Made by a program: the position numbers and the translations under genes. The notes beneath the pieces are model-generated. The model was not told the origin of the DNA, searched no databases, and worked only from the letters and a program-made list of their open reading frames with translations. Below, piece by piece: positions 1-12,805 of a stretch of 64,000 nucleotides of DNA; the stretch's first letter is position 1, and every line of letters starts with the position of its first letter. The DNA comes from Mortierella sp. BCC40632 (taxonomy: Eukaryota; Mortierellomycota; Mortierellomycetes; Mortierellales; Mortierellaceae). The DNA is taken from contig WAEK01000003.1 in assembly GCA_011634665.1 (NCBI GenBank), positions 2,264,001 through 2,328,000 on the forward strand, read 5' to 3'.

Positions 1-1721
1 GAGCCAGAGCGAGATCCGGACTTTGCTGAAAGTGAGGGAGACTTGGACATTGAGCGATCTTCGTCATTATCGGTATCGTATCCACTCTAAAAAAAAACAC
101 ACGATGGATTCGGCACATCAGCCCAAGCCATAGACCCACGCCATCCCTTATAAAAAAAAAAAACCTACTGTGGCTCCAAATTCAGACCCTGTAAAATCAT
201 CATTTCCGGATTCCGATGTGATACTACGCGCGCGGCGACCATGTCTTCCAAAAGACTCATATCCACTCTCTGCTCCAGCGCTGGCTTCGATACGCTTAAC
301 TTTCATGCTACGGGGCTGTCGCCTTTTGACCATCCTACTGGATTCGTCTACGTCATTGGAGGAATCTGCTGCAGTTGAGTGCCTCTTATCCAGACCTTCG
401 CCGTCGCTAGTATTGGTTGACATATCTACCGGCATCTGTCATTCACAAAAAGTGCCGGTGATTGTTAGATAAATCGCTGAGGGAATTGAATTTAGATAGA
501 TATATAAGGATACTTACCCTATCTGAAACTGCCAAATGTCGCGCATGGTTTTTGACCTGGAGTGGGTTCCTTGTCCCGACTACAGCAGCAACGGCTTTCC
601 AGTTTCCATAGCCGTGAATAGTCTACAACAAGGATATCAAGAGTGAGTAACCAGGGATACTGAAAGAAAAAAAGATATCCAGAGAAGCACTGTGATATTG
701 CTTACAATGCCCTGACGCAACCGCTCATCTTCTTCTACTGTCCACCGAGTGTTGTGGGATGGGAGATCGACCGAGGAGAGCTTGGCACTAAGTCTAGAGT
801 CTGTGTACCATCCAAACAGTCGTCATGTCAAGAATACCAAAGGAAAATGTGGTGATGTTGCGCTCAAGTCGCACAAGAAAGCATGGCCAGAGATTGTTGA
901 CGCCCTTACCTTCACTTGCCGTCCGTTTGGTTTGTCCAGATCGTTCATCTGCACTCTTTCTCTTCCTGGAATCACCACTCTTGGACTTTACGGATTTTGT
1001 TCCGCTCCTAGACATTGATTGCGATGAGTGTCGTGCTGGAAATATACGGTCTGGTGATCTGGAGTGCATTGAATTGCTTGTAAAAGACGCTGATGGTCGG
1101 CGGGTCGAAGAAACGATCCCTGATTTTCGTCCCGAGTAAAATTCCTCCTCGGCCAACATGCTCTCAATCATCTCACGAGATTTCTCGTCCATATCTCCCG
1201 CAGCAAAGCTAGATTGTGCATGATACTGTGAAATAGATGAATGGTTCTCACCAAATGTCAGTGTCCTTTCTCCATGATTCGGATCGTTGTCATTCCAAGA
1301 CTCAATATCAAAGCTTTTGCTGTAGCATACATCCTGTGTGACCCAATCCGGGATTTGGAAGTCATCCTCAATGTTACCCTCGGTACTAGATCGTGCGCAA
1401 GAAGCAATTGTGCAACGTTAGTCCCAGTTGTAAGTTGCCTGATATGATATGAATCAGTGCTTATTCTTTGACATACTCCAATACATCTGGAAATTGGCTG
1501 TTGAGATCGTTGTGAAGAGCGCTATCGATAGGGTCGCTGGGTGTGATTTCACCAATTCGGTCGGACGACACAGATGCACGTCTGGATACAGATGGGGAGG
1601 TTGAGGTAGCCTGGACACGATTTCGACCTTGCCAACTGGAGCCGGCGTGAACTTCGATGACTTGTGGCTCTGGATCATCTCCATCGATGTCAATATCAAC
1701 GTCAATATCTTCTTCGGTCAT
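1..1721 (-). CDS. Myb/SANT-domain protein, 3' part beyond left edge
   Basis: Exons on the minus strand: 1721-1477, 1385-910, 800-706, 622-518, 435-169 and 86 to beyond the edge. All phases close, giving about 390 residues. The start is the ATG of MTEEDIDVDIDID. The N-terminus is acidic and disordered. A segment beginning MDEKSREMIESMLAEEEF (about residue 136) precedes a Ser/Arg/Lys-rich stretch. A SANT/Myb repeat is split over exons 3-4 (about residues 257-305): RWTVEEDERLRQG joined to IHGYGNWKAVAAVVGTR, then LQVKNHARH. The order of acidic N-terminus then a single SANT repeat resembles MYSM1-type histone H2A deubiquitinases (SANT, SWIRM, MPN), but the SWIRM and MPN parts would lie outside the window, so this is inference. 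It could equally be another chromatin or telomere-binding Myb protein. Nuclear location is likely. The last visible exon is Ser-rich. Confidence 0.75.
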
Positions 1722-2430
1722 CCTATGCTGCTCAAGATGCAGAGTTTAATATATCCTATTGCTGTGGTGCTTCCCGATACAGTCGCTGGCAATGCTTGAA
1801 GGTACGAACTCCCTGGACCTCAAGGTCCCTGTCGTATGTAATGGATCCTGCTTTTGCTAGAACAAATGGGTCACGAGGATGACGATAGAATGGCCGTGAG
1901 TGCATGGGCGGGATGAGTGCCAAGGATTACAGACTAGTCGACATGTCTGTTCAAAGACGAATGCTTGAGGTTCTCTGGATGTATTGGCTGGATAATGAGA
2001 AGTGCATTCTCCGGTGGCGTACTGGCACACTTTTGTAGCAAGAGCCACGCGCAGAAATGAGAGTCCGTCCGTTTTTTAAAAAAATAAAAAAAAAAGTGAG
2101 AGAGAGAGAGAGAGATTGCCCTCGAGTGGGCATGGATTCTGCAACCTTTTATTGCCCAGGGGATCTGGCACCTCTGCTCCTTCCTCTCTTCTCTTCATTA
2201 ACTTACACAGCTGTCGATGTAAGGAGTACTTGAAAAGCATCAGGACTACCATGCAGAAGAATTTGTGCGTGTAGTTGTAAGCTGGCAAAAATCACGTCAC
2301 CGTAAAATATGTTGAGGCCTGCCTCTTGTTTCCGGTTCCTTTATATTGATTCGCCCTTCCAGGGGAGGCTACCATCTGGGCTTGTTGGCTGGAGGTAGTC
2401 TGGTCAAGCCTGCTCCTCAAAATGTTCTAA

Positions 2431-2451
2431 TATGTCATTGGTAATGACATA
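2431..2451. repeat. Perfect 9-bp inverted repeat, 3-nt spacer
   Basis: Arms TATGTCATT and AATGACATA are exact reverse complements around GGT. It lies in the shared upstream region. It could be a dimeric transcription-factor site or only a chance hairpin; the sequence alone cannot tell. Confidence 0.5.
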
Positions 2452-3191
2452 ACGCAAACACGTTGGGCGCCTCCTTCATGTTAGGTATTCATTTAGCCCA
2501 ACAACAAGGAGTTCTTACAACCTTGCCTATCAAGAATCCAGAGATAACTCAGTTTAAGCAATGGGCTTCTTTGCTTTGCTAGCAAATGAGTTCAGTTACC
2601 GAGCTCGATACTCTTTGACTCTCTTCTGAGATGACGTCTCACTTTGGGGACAGTATGGTGAATCTAATCGGAGACTTGATAGCTTTTTTTGTAACCACTG
2701 CCGAAACCATTGTAGCTGTTGTCTAGTGAACTGTATCGACGACACTTTTTTTTTTTTTTTTTTGCCTGTGTGAGACTAGAGACGACAGCATGCTTATGTT
2801 TATCATGATCTTTTCATTAGGGAGAGGTGTCCTAATCGGAGGCCCATGCGCAAATAACACTTTTCATATTAGAGTCAAATTTTTTTTTTGCAAGGCACAA
2901 AAAATGGTGGCAAAAATCATGAAATCATTCTTACGAGAGGGTTTGGCCTCATTCCATACAGCCATCACTTGAATGGTAACCATGTCGAGTGAATGGAGAG
3001 GCAAGTAAAGCAATACATGAGCATTCTTTACTGTCTCCCTTTCACTCTTGGAGTCTTTCAGGCAGATCAAAGCAAAGCGATAGGAGAGACTTGGGTTTCT
3101 TTCTTTTTAGCTCTCGCTGCTTCCAACCTTCCCCATCCTGGCCGCTCGTTGGCCGTCAGCCTCACCCTGCCGGCCTCGGTCTTGCCCTCCT

Positions 3192-3257
3192 CCTCTCAGG
3201 CTCCTCCAGGTACGCTCCTCTCCTCCTCTCAGGCTCCTCCAGGTACGCTCCTCTCCT
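3192..3257. repeat. 33-bp tandem duplication
   Basis: A 33-nt unit containing CTCTCAGGCTCCTCCAGG is present twice in direct succession (about 3192-3224 and 3225-3257). The period is a multiple of three, so frames stay open through it. No gene is evident around it. Confidence 0.7.
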
Positions 3258-3739
3258 CCTACCATCCACTCCTCCTCTGCCAAGCTACACTTGGATGTGT
3301 AAGGTGTCTTTGTGTAGTTATCACTAGGACCAGAGACTCCTGATGGCAATGTTACGGTGGGTGGCTCCGGCATGGGAGGCGTGGGACTCAAGAGTCAGAC
3401 TGATATATGTTTGAGATAAGCCCAATGGTTGTAAGTCCAGGTTTAGATGGCTGATTGGGAGCGTGGACTCCTCTCGGTTCTTTCTCATTCTCCTGCGGGA
3501 GTGCGGGGGTCTCCTCGGGAGATCGAGACTAGATGGCAAACCACTCGATAGAAATTTCTATGATACCCCCCACCAGTTAGACGACAAAGAAGACTTTTCT
3601 TTCTCCTTCTCTCTCCTTCACGTTTTCTTTTCCTTTTTGTCATAGACTCGGCTTCGATGTATCCGTAGGTCCCTTTATGAATCCCACGCGTTCCATTTTC
3701 CATTTTATTTCCTTCAATACTTAGCACTCTAGTACACCG

Positions 3740-4058
3740 ATGAACAATCTCCTGGCATCCAGGACCACTTCAAACGTGACTGATCACAAATCTTTTACTT
3801 CTTCTCATGGAGCCTCTGCCAAAAGAGCCGGCCTTGGTCTCCTCATGAAGTACACCTATTCCATCCTGATCACTTCCAAGTACTCTACTCACAACCGACT
3901 CTTTGCGCGCGGTGTCACAGAGCAGGATCGAAATGTGTGTAATACATCTTTTAACTTTTCATCCGATATCCTGCTCCAGGTACGACTTCATCTCCAATTG
4001 GCGCGCAACACTCATGCCAACCCCGATCAACTTCATCGTTAGTTTGCCAATAGCATGA
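3740..4058 (+). CDS. Candidate small two-exon ORF, 91 aa, unknown
   Basis: ATG at 3740 opens MNNLLASRTTSNVTDHK. Splicing 3937-3979 (GT...CTCCAG, 43 nt) keeps the frame and ends at TGA 4056-4058, giving about 91 residues. The composition is ordinary (segments KYTYSILITSKYSTHNRLFA and YDFISNWRATLMPTPINFIV), unlike the low-complexity frames nearby, so it may be a real small gene, an internal piece of a larger one, or a decayed gene. I do not recognise the family. The intron would be unusually short. Confidence 0.28.
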
Positions 4059-5770
4059 TCATGAACGCTAGGCGAGGTCCTTTGTCTAAAAAGTGGACAG
4101 AATACAAACCACTAGATGGAAGTCCTGATGGCGATAAATAGAAAAAAGTCTCTCTCCCTCTCTCTCTCTCTCTCCCTCTCTCTCTCTCTCCCCCTCTCTC
4201 TCTCTCTCCCTCTTCTCTAACATTTATCAGTCCTACTATATCCATGATCCCAATGTATCAAGGAATGTCTCATACATAGCGGACAAAATGTTATTTTCGA
4301 TCTACTTGTGGTAAATGTGCGTCTTTCGGTCGTTCAGTTCGTCGAGATCGGGAAGTCCCCTCTCATCGATATTGTCCTAAAATAAATAAATAAATAAATA
4401 TTGACTTCACCCATTTCCCTTGTAGAATCACTACTCTGCTTGAGTGCCTTTGTACACAATCGCGTGCAGGATATTATTATTTCCGAATACTACGAGATTA
4501 AAATTTGCCTCCCATTACGTGAGAAAAAAAAAATCTTTAATATTGGCAGGAGGGGGGTATTCCTCGTACAAGAGTGGTTTAAATCCTCTATCGGTTACCC
4601 GGGGTTGCCGCAAAGTTCCCTGTTTCTACATTTCCAAGCGTATGACTGTATCGAAAGCTAAAAATGGACAAACTCTGATCCTTCCACTTCTGGTCTTTGG
4701 TTTTTTTTTAACTCGGCGATGATAGGAACAACAATCCTCAGCCTTGAACCCAATATGACACAAATAAAGCCCGAGTTTGCATGTCATCGTCCTTATCCCT
4801 ACCCACCAGCTCGCATTCCCCGGGCGATGGGTTCTGGCTATCTTGAATCCAAAAGTCAGAGAGAGAGAGAGAGAGAGAGAGGGTTGAGAATGGTCCAAAA
4901 TATATTCCGCTGGAGTTTGAACGGAGGCTGCTGGCTTCTCTTTTCCAAATTTAGTAATGAGGTGTGAGCCTCCGCTTTCCAGTAGTCAGAGAGTTCTTAC
5001 GAGATGCCCTAGTAAAAAAAAGGTGTGGGAATCTTGGGACTTGACCCTGTCCTAAACCTTGCGATCAGTCTTGCTTTTAGGAAAGTATTTTTTTTTTAGT
5101 TGATGGCATTAGGAGGAAGAGGAGATTCAATGCCTGACCAAAACGGCCTGAATGCCTCCGACTGACTCCCATGCATGGCTCATGGAGATCTTAAGAAAAT
5201 TAATTTTTTATGATCTACCTTACTACCCTAAATCCATAGCTTTGAAAACTCCATGTTTTGCGGGGGCCTACAAGGATGCCGCAGTTAAATTCTCGATCGA
5301 CCTCGGAGCATACTGGGACGTCAATACCATGAGGAAGGGGGAGAAGGAAGGAGATCCATACCAAGATACCCACGAGTCTCAAGGGTGAGGTATAAGTTTG
5401 GCTGCATGGCTCATGTAAGCCGGCTCCTGAAAATACCGCTTCCCCCTTTCTCCTTGGGGAGGGGGAGGGGGGAGGTGTGCGTGCTCCCGCAGGAGACGCA
5501 CTGTCTCTTCTTCGTGATCCCGCTTCTTCGGTTGCTTCTCGGGGGCCAACTGAGAGCCTATTTTTTTTTTTTTTTTTTTTTTTGCGGGTAGGGATGTTAA
5601 ATCGCCGTACTCTTCTTTCATCCAACCCGCGGAGGAATCTTATTCCAATCGGTGAGTGAGTATAAGCCCACTGTTGTTGTTTTTTTTTTACTCTGACTTG
5701 CCACATGCCATGCGGGAGAGTGGAGCGGAGCACAAAAGAAAGGGCAAAAAGGAAACAGGGAGCAAAAAAA

Positions 5771-5804
<34 letters not shown>

Positions 5805-6552
5805 AACAATGGGCATCTGGTAATTTGGCATAGCCATGATGGTCCAACAGGAGTGAAAGGAGACAAAAGGGCCAGACCCAAGGCATTGGTTTGCTCTTTA
5901 CATACCCAAATCAAAATGAACAGAGCAAAGAGCAAAGAGCAGATCTGTTTGAGCAGCTTCTGGGCTACAGGGCCCGTGGGTCCATGGACCACACCAACCC
6001 CAATTGCGCTGTCTGACCTGTTCAATGTAGTCTGAAGGACAGGGCGAGAAAGAGAGAGAGAAGAGAGAGAAAGAGAGATTGAGAAAGAAAAGGTTATTGG
6101 AGAATGGACAAAAAGGAAGGAGAGAGAGGAGGTCAGAGCGAGTACAGACTGGATTAGGAACGGAGCGGGAGAGTGGTTGCAACGTTGCACTACAGGCTGG
6201 TCAGGGCAGAACTGGTCAAGGCAGAGTCAGGGCACCTTCCAAGCTGTGATGGCAGCAGGCTAGAGGAGGAGGAGGAGCATTCAGTTCCTCGATGCATCTG
6301 CTCACTTTTTTTTTTTTTTTTTTTCTTCCCTTCCCTTCCTCATCTCTTTCTCTCTTTCTTTCTTTCTTTTTCCCTTCCACGGACATTCGCCTCATTCACC
6401 TGGCTTTGGGTCATTCATCGTCATTTGTCCTCTCGTAGTCTACATCATCTCATCTATCCCTGACGCTCTTCTCACCACTTGCTTCACTTCTAAAATATTT
6501 ATCTCTCGGCCGCCACCAACCGAGTCTCACTCCCTCTCGTCCAGCAGTGCCT

Positions 6553-9500
6553 ATGTTCTGGCGGCAGAACGACAGCACCCGCGGGTCTGCACACCTAAGC
6601 CAGGGCGACAACCCATCCGCACGCCTCCTCGGTGTTCCTTCCGCATCCGCCTCATCTTCCCCTTCCTCGAGTCCTCTGCTATCTCAGGACGCTGCCTCAA
6701 CAATGGCCAATGTAGGCGCGTCTCTGAGCCAGACGAGGCCTATGCCAATTGAGTACTCCTCGCAGCAGAACGATTGCACAAGAGGTGGGAAATCCCTTCC
6801 TTCCCCCTTTCTTCCCTTTTTCCTTCAACCACATCCGGAAAAATACCTTGTTTTGTCCATCAGTCCCACACTCTGTCTACCATAGGCAACTAACACAGCT
6901 CCTCTTTCCCACTCCCTTCTCTGGCCACTCTAGCTCAACGACGCTACTTTTTTGAAGAAGATGTTACTTTGTCGCGCTCAAAGACGCTCTTTGCCGCAGG
7001 AAAAATAAGGTGTGTTCCTCTCAGAGATCAGGGTCGAACTGGGGCTCTTTGTTGCTCAATTGCCTCACAGCATGCTAATGTGGATATTCATCTTCTCTTC
7101 TTGGGTATCAGAGACAGCGACGGGGCACTCTCGCCGTAAGTCCACATTTGATTGTTGCTTCGTCACTCGTAGTCGCATGCCCTTGGTCAAGTGTATGTCC
7201 TTGCTAATCCATATTCTTGACTTGACAGTAACATAACGGTGATCGATTTCCCAGAAAAGACAGGCAGCTTCAAGGTAAGGGCTTGAGCACAGTCGACAAC
7301 TAGCATTCTTGGACTTGTTTTATTGTGGGACTGCCATCTTACTAGAAACAATTACCTCTTTCTTGTCATTAGCTCACAGCCGAATTCTCGGACTATGCGG
7401 CTGGTCTTTACATCGTGCATTGGCGAGTGAGAGCGCCCGATCCCTATCGAACCCCAGGGGGTCTTCGCTTCCTTGCCAATATCTCGTACGAGGCAAGTCA
7501 TATGATGGGTCGATAGCAAAAGACACCAATGCATGTCATGCTTGGTCTAACCTTCGGTTCTCACGCCTTTTCTTTTTAGCTCGAGTCGGATAGTAGTGGA
7601 AGCTTGGATGTCACCATGCCAAAGCATAAGCTGAGTGCACTACGTAAGTCACATTTAACCCATTCGCAGGCTATCTCTGTTGAACTAGGCGGCATATCTA
7701 ACCACTATTGAATGTCTGGTATATTATTGCTACAGCTCCGGGCCATTGGCATAATTTCACTTTGGATGAAAAGCTGGTTATTCTGCCCCATGAGGGATCG
7801 ACCAAGGTCCAGGTCAGTCTTAGTAGCAACGACAACGCCCGAGGAACCGACTATGCCGGGTTCATGGTTGAACATGTTGAAATCAGGCCGGCTGGCACCT
7901 CGGCTGCATGGCAAGGTACTGATCTTGTAGCTGTGCTTCCCCTGCCAATCTTTTACCTCGACCTCAAAACAGTTCATCGTTAGTAACACTACCATTCTTA
8001 GCTGGCGTACGCAACATTGGCATTCCGCGTAATAGTATCCCAAATTTCTCGATTGATGTCTCAAAGGCAAGAGCTTTAGGACCTGGCATGCCTCACATCG
8101 ACTCGCGCGCTCCTATTAGCAAGCTTGCAGTTTCAAAGTCCAGTCGGTATATAGCTACGCTATCGATCGGCAACGATGTTGCCTGTATCCGGGTTTTTGA
8201 CATGGGTGTTATTAAGAATCCAAGTGTCCCATACAAAAACTTGAGAGAGTTAATTAGCTGCTCGGCTGTTGCAACGGTTGCACTAGAAGGCGCTGATAGC
8301 TTGGCTATTGGTCTAGCAATATCATGCTCTGGCGATCAGATTGCAATTTTCCAGGAACCAAAGATCGGACAGTGGAAAGGAGGCTACGAGGTCGAGAAGG
8401 CAGAATTCCCGTTCAGACTCTTCAATAATCCTCTCGTGGCCAAAGATTCTTTTACCGTCGAAATTGACACCCCGGCGAACACACGGGCGGATGGCTCAAG
8501 CAGGAGAGGCGGGAACAGAAACCTTGATGATACCAACATTGATCCCTCTTCATCAGCTCCTGATCCTTATGCATTGCAGGAGGTCGACGCCATTCCCGAT
8601 CTACTCAAGTACTTTGTTGGCTTTGGAGTGTTCTTACCCGAGGCCGAGAAGGGTGATTGGGAAAGGAGAGATATCAACGCAGCATTGACAAGTAGCAACG
8701 ATGAAGAGGAGACGGACGGGGACAAAGCGGGCGTGAAAAAAACATCAATGTTTGTCGCCTGCAATGGCCTGGTCTTGGACGCATTCGAGATCTCTCAGGA
8801 ACTGAAATGGAGCCGTCGCCACACCCTCGAGCTTTCTGAGCTCATCCCAACCATCTCGAGACGTATCACCTGCAAGATGATGATGGACACACTGAGTAGC
8901 AACAGTTTCATGTGGCTTGAGGACAGTGGACAGAGTTGTACCCTTTGGGGGCTAATGAACGGATCTAATATCTCTCACATCTCCAGTATTGAGAATGCCC
9001 GATTCAACGGCCTAACCTATCGAGGGCATAGCAAAATGGCGATTTCACCACACGAGTCGATCATTGCTCTGGCAAGTGTCGACGGTAGTCTAACGACGTA
9101 TTTTGCAAACACGGGAATGGCCATTGACGATCGAAAGTTTGTTGGCTACAGGATTGAGCATATCGAATTTTATGCCCTCGACAATCAACTCCTCGTTATT
9201 CTTCGTGACAGCACTACCTTTGAGCTAAAGTCTAAAATCTTGGACACGCTTCAGCTAAAATCAGAGATGGATGCAAACAACATTCCGATCCCAACTTCAG
9301 GAAGATCTCTTCTAGCTTTTTTCAATGCCCGAAACTACTGGCAGCGTGGAATTGTTTGTGAGGCAGATGGAAACAAAATCAATTGTTATATCGCGTACCA
9401 ACCTTTGAGCAACAAGATCGCCAAACATGGTGATAAAGTCGAAAGGTCTGATCCACAAGATATTGCCTGCGAATGTTGGTTCAACAAGGCAATCCTGTAC

Positions 9501-12500
9501 ACGCTGAGGACTGCATATCACAAGGAATTACTGCCTGAGGGAGAAGGAGTATCTTATTGGGTCCATCGTGTTGAGGTGATTGAAGAAAATCAAGTGACAG
9601 GAGCGAGCCGCATCTTGTTCTCATTTATTCCCGAGCCATGGATGCGAGTAACGACCACCGAAATGGTGAATCCCGACAATCTTGTCTTGGCCTATTTCGT
9701 GCCATGCGGAACAAGATTTGCAGTCAGTGGTGTTCAAACCCTTCAGGTTTGGAACCTGCCGACTCGAGAGAATGCTAAATGCACCCTCCAGTTCTTCTGG
9801 AGTCAGCCCCGAGAAGAAAGGGTGTCTGAGCGAGGAGGTACAGCCTACACGTCTGGACGCGTTCGGGATTACTACCAAGAAGTGTTGGGCTTCAGTTTAA
9901 TGGTTGATCTGGAGACGGGAAACACGGCGATGGAAGTTAGATTGAACGAGCGACAAAAGATGAAGGTCATCGCGATCCCAGGAATTGGAGCGATTGGCGC
10001 TCGACATGCTATTGTATATTGTTTCAGGAGTGTACACCTGCTCGCCGCGGCGTATTCATATTCGTATCGCGAGAACAAAAAAGTTAGACGAGAAATATCG
10101 CCTCCCAACACGCTCACATATGATGATCATGCCGATGCAATCGTACGATTCACCCGCGAGCACATCAATCGCATGCTCTCATTATCTTCCTATAGTCCTT
10201 GGAAGAAGGGGTCAGCTATTGCAACCATTAGTACCGGTGTGAAATCTCCTCCCAAAAAGCCAAGAACTCGCCCCAATAGAAACCAGGGGGATCACAATCA
10301 GAGAAGCAATAGCAACGACAGTGGTACTCAGGACGAAGGAACCGGCAACCCGAATACTACTCCAGGTCAACCTTCAAGCAGTGCCTCACCAGTTCCTATT
10401 CCTGTGCTCCTCCCAGAATTCGAACAAACCGGCGATTCGAACCAACTTGTTAACCCGATAACGGGCTCCCCGATTCAGGACTATGGAACATATATTGCTA
10501 GTCACCCAGAACCTCAGTCCTCGCCAGACGATCGTGGTACTGTTCCTGCCGTGACTTATTCGGCGAACGTAGTAGGATTTGATGTCCTTATCCACGGAAA
10601 TTCTAATAAGCATAGCAGGGAGGATGATGACGACCGAATTCACGACCGAATCGATATCTCACAGCTCAGGCCAGAAAATCTGGATGATCTCGACGATGAG
10701 ATCAATATCAGAGCCGAAATTGGGAAAGTAAAAGATCTTATCCCTACAATTAAGCCATCTCAACCTCAACCTCAGCCTCAGCCCCAACCGCAGCCCCAAT
10801 CGCAGCCCCAGTCCCAGTCTCGTGGTTTTGTACCGACAACTTCCTCAAATAATTCGCCAGTGGTTACAATCCTAACGCTACTCCTGGACCACACTCACCT
10901 CAGGCGAAATAACCATATTTTTGTGGAGGGACTCCTTCGGACGGCTCATGGAGACTGGATTCCTCGCGACCTGAAGGTGATTAATCCTATCAAACGCGCA
11001 ATCGACTCTGGAAATGGAGCTTTGGTTGAAACCTTTATTGAATACTGCATCAAGAACGCCAAGAAATACCATCCAGCCTACCTTTTGCCAGCTATCCAGT
11101 GTCTTGATGAACTTTCTGATCGGTTCCCTGCACTCCTCAATGACATGTTCAGAAAGGCCTCTTATATCCCAGCCCACAACAGAAATTATGTTTGCTCGCA
11201 CGCCATCATCGCCAACCACGACTATGGTGGGTGGTGGAAGACGAAGCTAAAGTTCTGGAACGTGTTCTCGAGCAAATACCAGTTTGTCAAATCGAACAAC
11301 ATCAGCGATTACGAGCGACCTGTCTTCCATCTGCGGTCACAGCTACCCTACCGATCTACTGGGTTTCCAATTATTGGGGCTAATAGAGCGTCTAAGGATG
11401 AGAAGCGGATAAAATTCCCTGTCGAGCTTGCGCCATCTAATAATGACGAAGACGCTCCCAAGAGTGGCACTGGAGGGGATTACTCACATATGATCTATGT
11501 GGCTCCATTCCCAAAGCTTTCCAAGTATTCTCCGTACAAGAGGTTGATATCTATTGGTCCTGACAGCAGATCAGGCTTTATTGACATTGCGGGTCAAGAT
11601 TTCTTTGACAGTCCTGCCATGGTTGCCACACTCGAGTTCAAATGGTAAGGAAAACACATACAACTAAAAATGCTTGGTTCTGTTAATCTTTTGGGTTCTT
11701 CTGAACGATGGATTGTTAACTAATTTGTTTACCTTTCTTTCTTTCTTTCTTTTAATGTTCACAAGGCAAACCTATGGATTTTTCTTTTGGTTCATGCGGT
11801 TTATCCTGGTGATCATATTCTTTTTGCTTATAGTCATCATCACTTCGGTTCAAATCGCAGCTGTCAAGGAGGCTAAAGAGTCGAACATTATCAACGCTGC
11901 AATGATTGATGACTTGTATATGGTGGAGTGGCGACCTGTAATGTACGCAGCGATCACTGTAGGAGGATTACTGCTACTTTACGAGGCTTATCAGTTTGCT
12001 TACTCTCCAAGAAAGTATATCAGGTAATAATAATTAACTTGTCGCCTCCCTCTCCTCCCCTTGACAACGAAAGTTCTTGTGGGCATTGATCTTCCTTCCA
12101 AAATGGCATCTGATTAACAAAAACTTCCCATTTCCGACCCTTCCAGCTCGCCGTACAATTACATGGATGTAACCGCCTACACTCTACCCGTTATTGGATG
12201 CGCTATTCTCCTGTCGACAAACCCAGATGAGAAGAAGGAAGGCACATTTGGACCAGATCAAATTTGGGTGTTGAGTTTTGCTATTTTGGCATTATATCTA
12301 AACATTGTAAGTCTTGGTTACCCCCCTCCCTCCCCTCCTTCCCCTCCCCTCCTTCTCCTATGCTTCCTAATATGAATGTGTGAACTCCGTAGGCAAAGAC
12401 TAATGACGCTTTTCACTGAACCAAAATGCTACCCTCCCCCCCAAAAAAAAAAATTCACGCCCTATAGCTTTTCGAGCTTCGAGTGGTCAGACAACTTGGT

Positions 12501-12770
12501 GTTGTGGTCAACATCATCTTGACTATTTCCCGACAGATCATCTGGTTTGTTTTGGTTTTCAGCATGTTCATTATCGGATTCACGCACGCGCTGCTTCATT
12601 TGTTGCATACTCGTTCATTCACCCCAGCCAACCCACCGATTGATGGGGCACCACCAGGCGATGCACAGCCTGATCCTGGGGACGAATACCCTATTAAGCT
12701 CATTAATGCTCTGTCGACCACACTCTTTTTGGTGGTAAGTGTTCAATACTGTATAGTTGTTTAGCGAGCA

Positions 12771-12805
<35 letters not shown>

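Larger units (their letters stand above)
1722..6552. other. 4.8-kb divergent intergenic region, mostly no recognisable gene
   Basis: The region lies between the minus-strand SANT gene and the plus-strand channel gene, so it holds both promoters. It contains CT/GA tracts (around 4150-4210, 4860-4882, 5770-5805, 6050-6080), poly-T runs (2748-2763, 5562-5583, 6307-6324), an AAAT tract (4381-4401), a perfect hairpin at 2431-2451 and a 33-bp tandem duplication at 3192-3257. One weak 91-codon two-exon candidate (3740-4058) is listed separately. Other open frames here are low-complexity (Ser/Leu/Arg/Glu) and look non-coding. Confidence 0.6.

Noticed and set aside
5215..5886. Long minus-strand open frame of 223 codons
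   Set aside because: Its translation is Leu/Ser/Lys repeats from CT/GA and poly-A tracts, with no conserved block.
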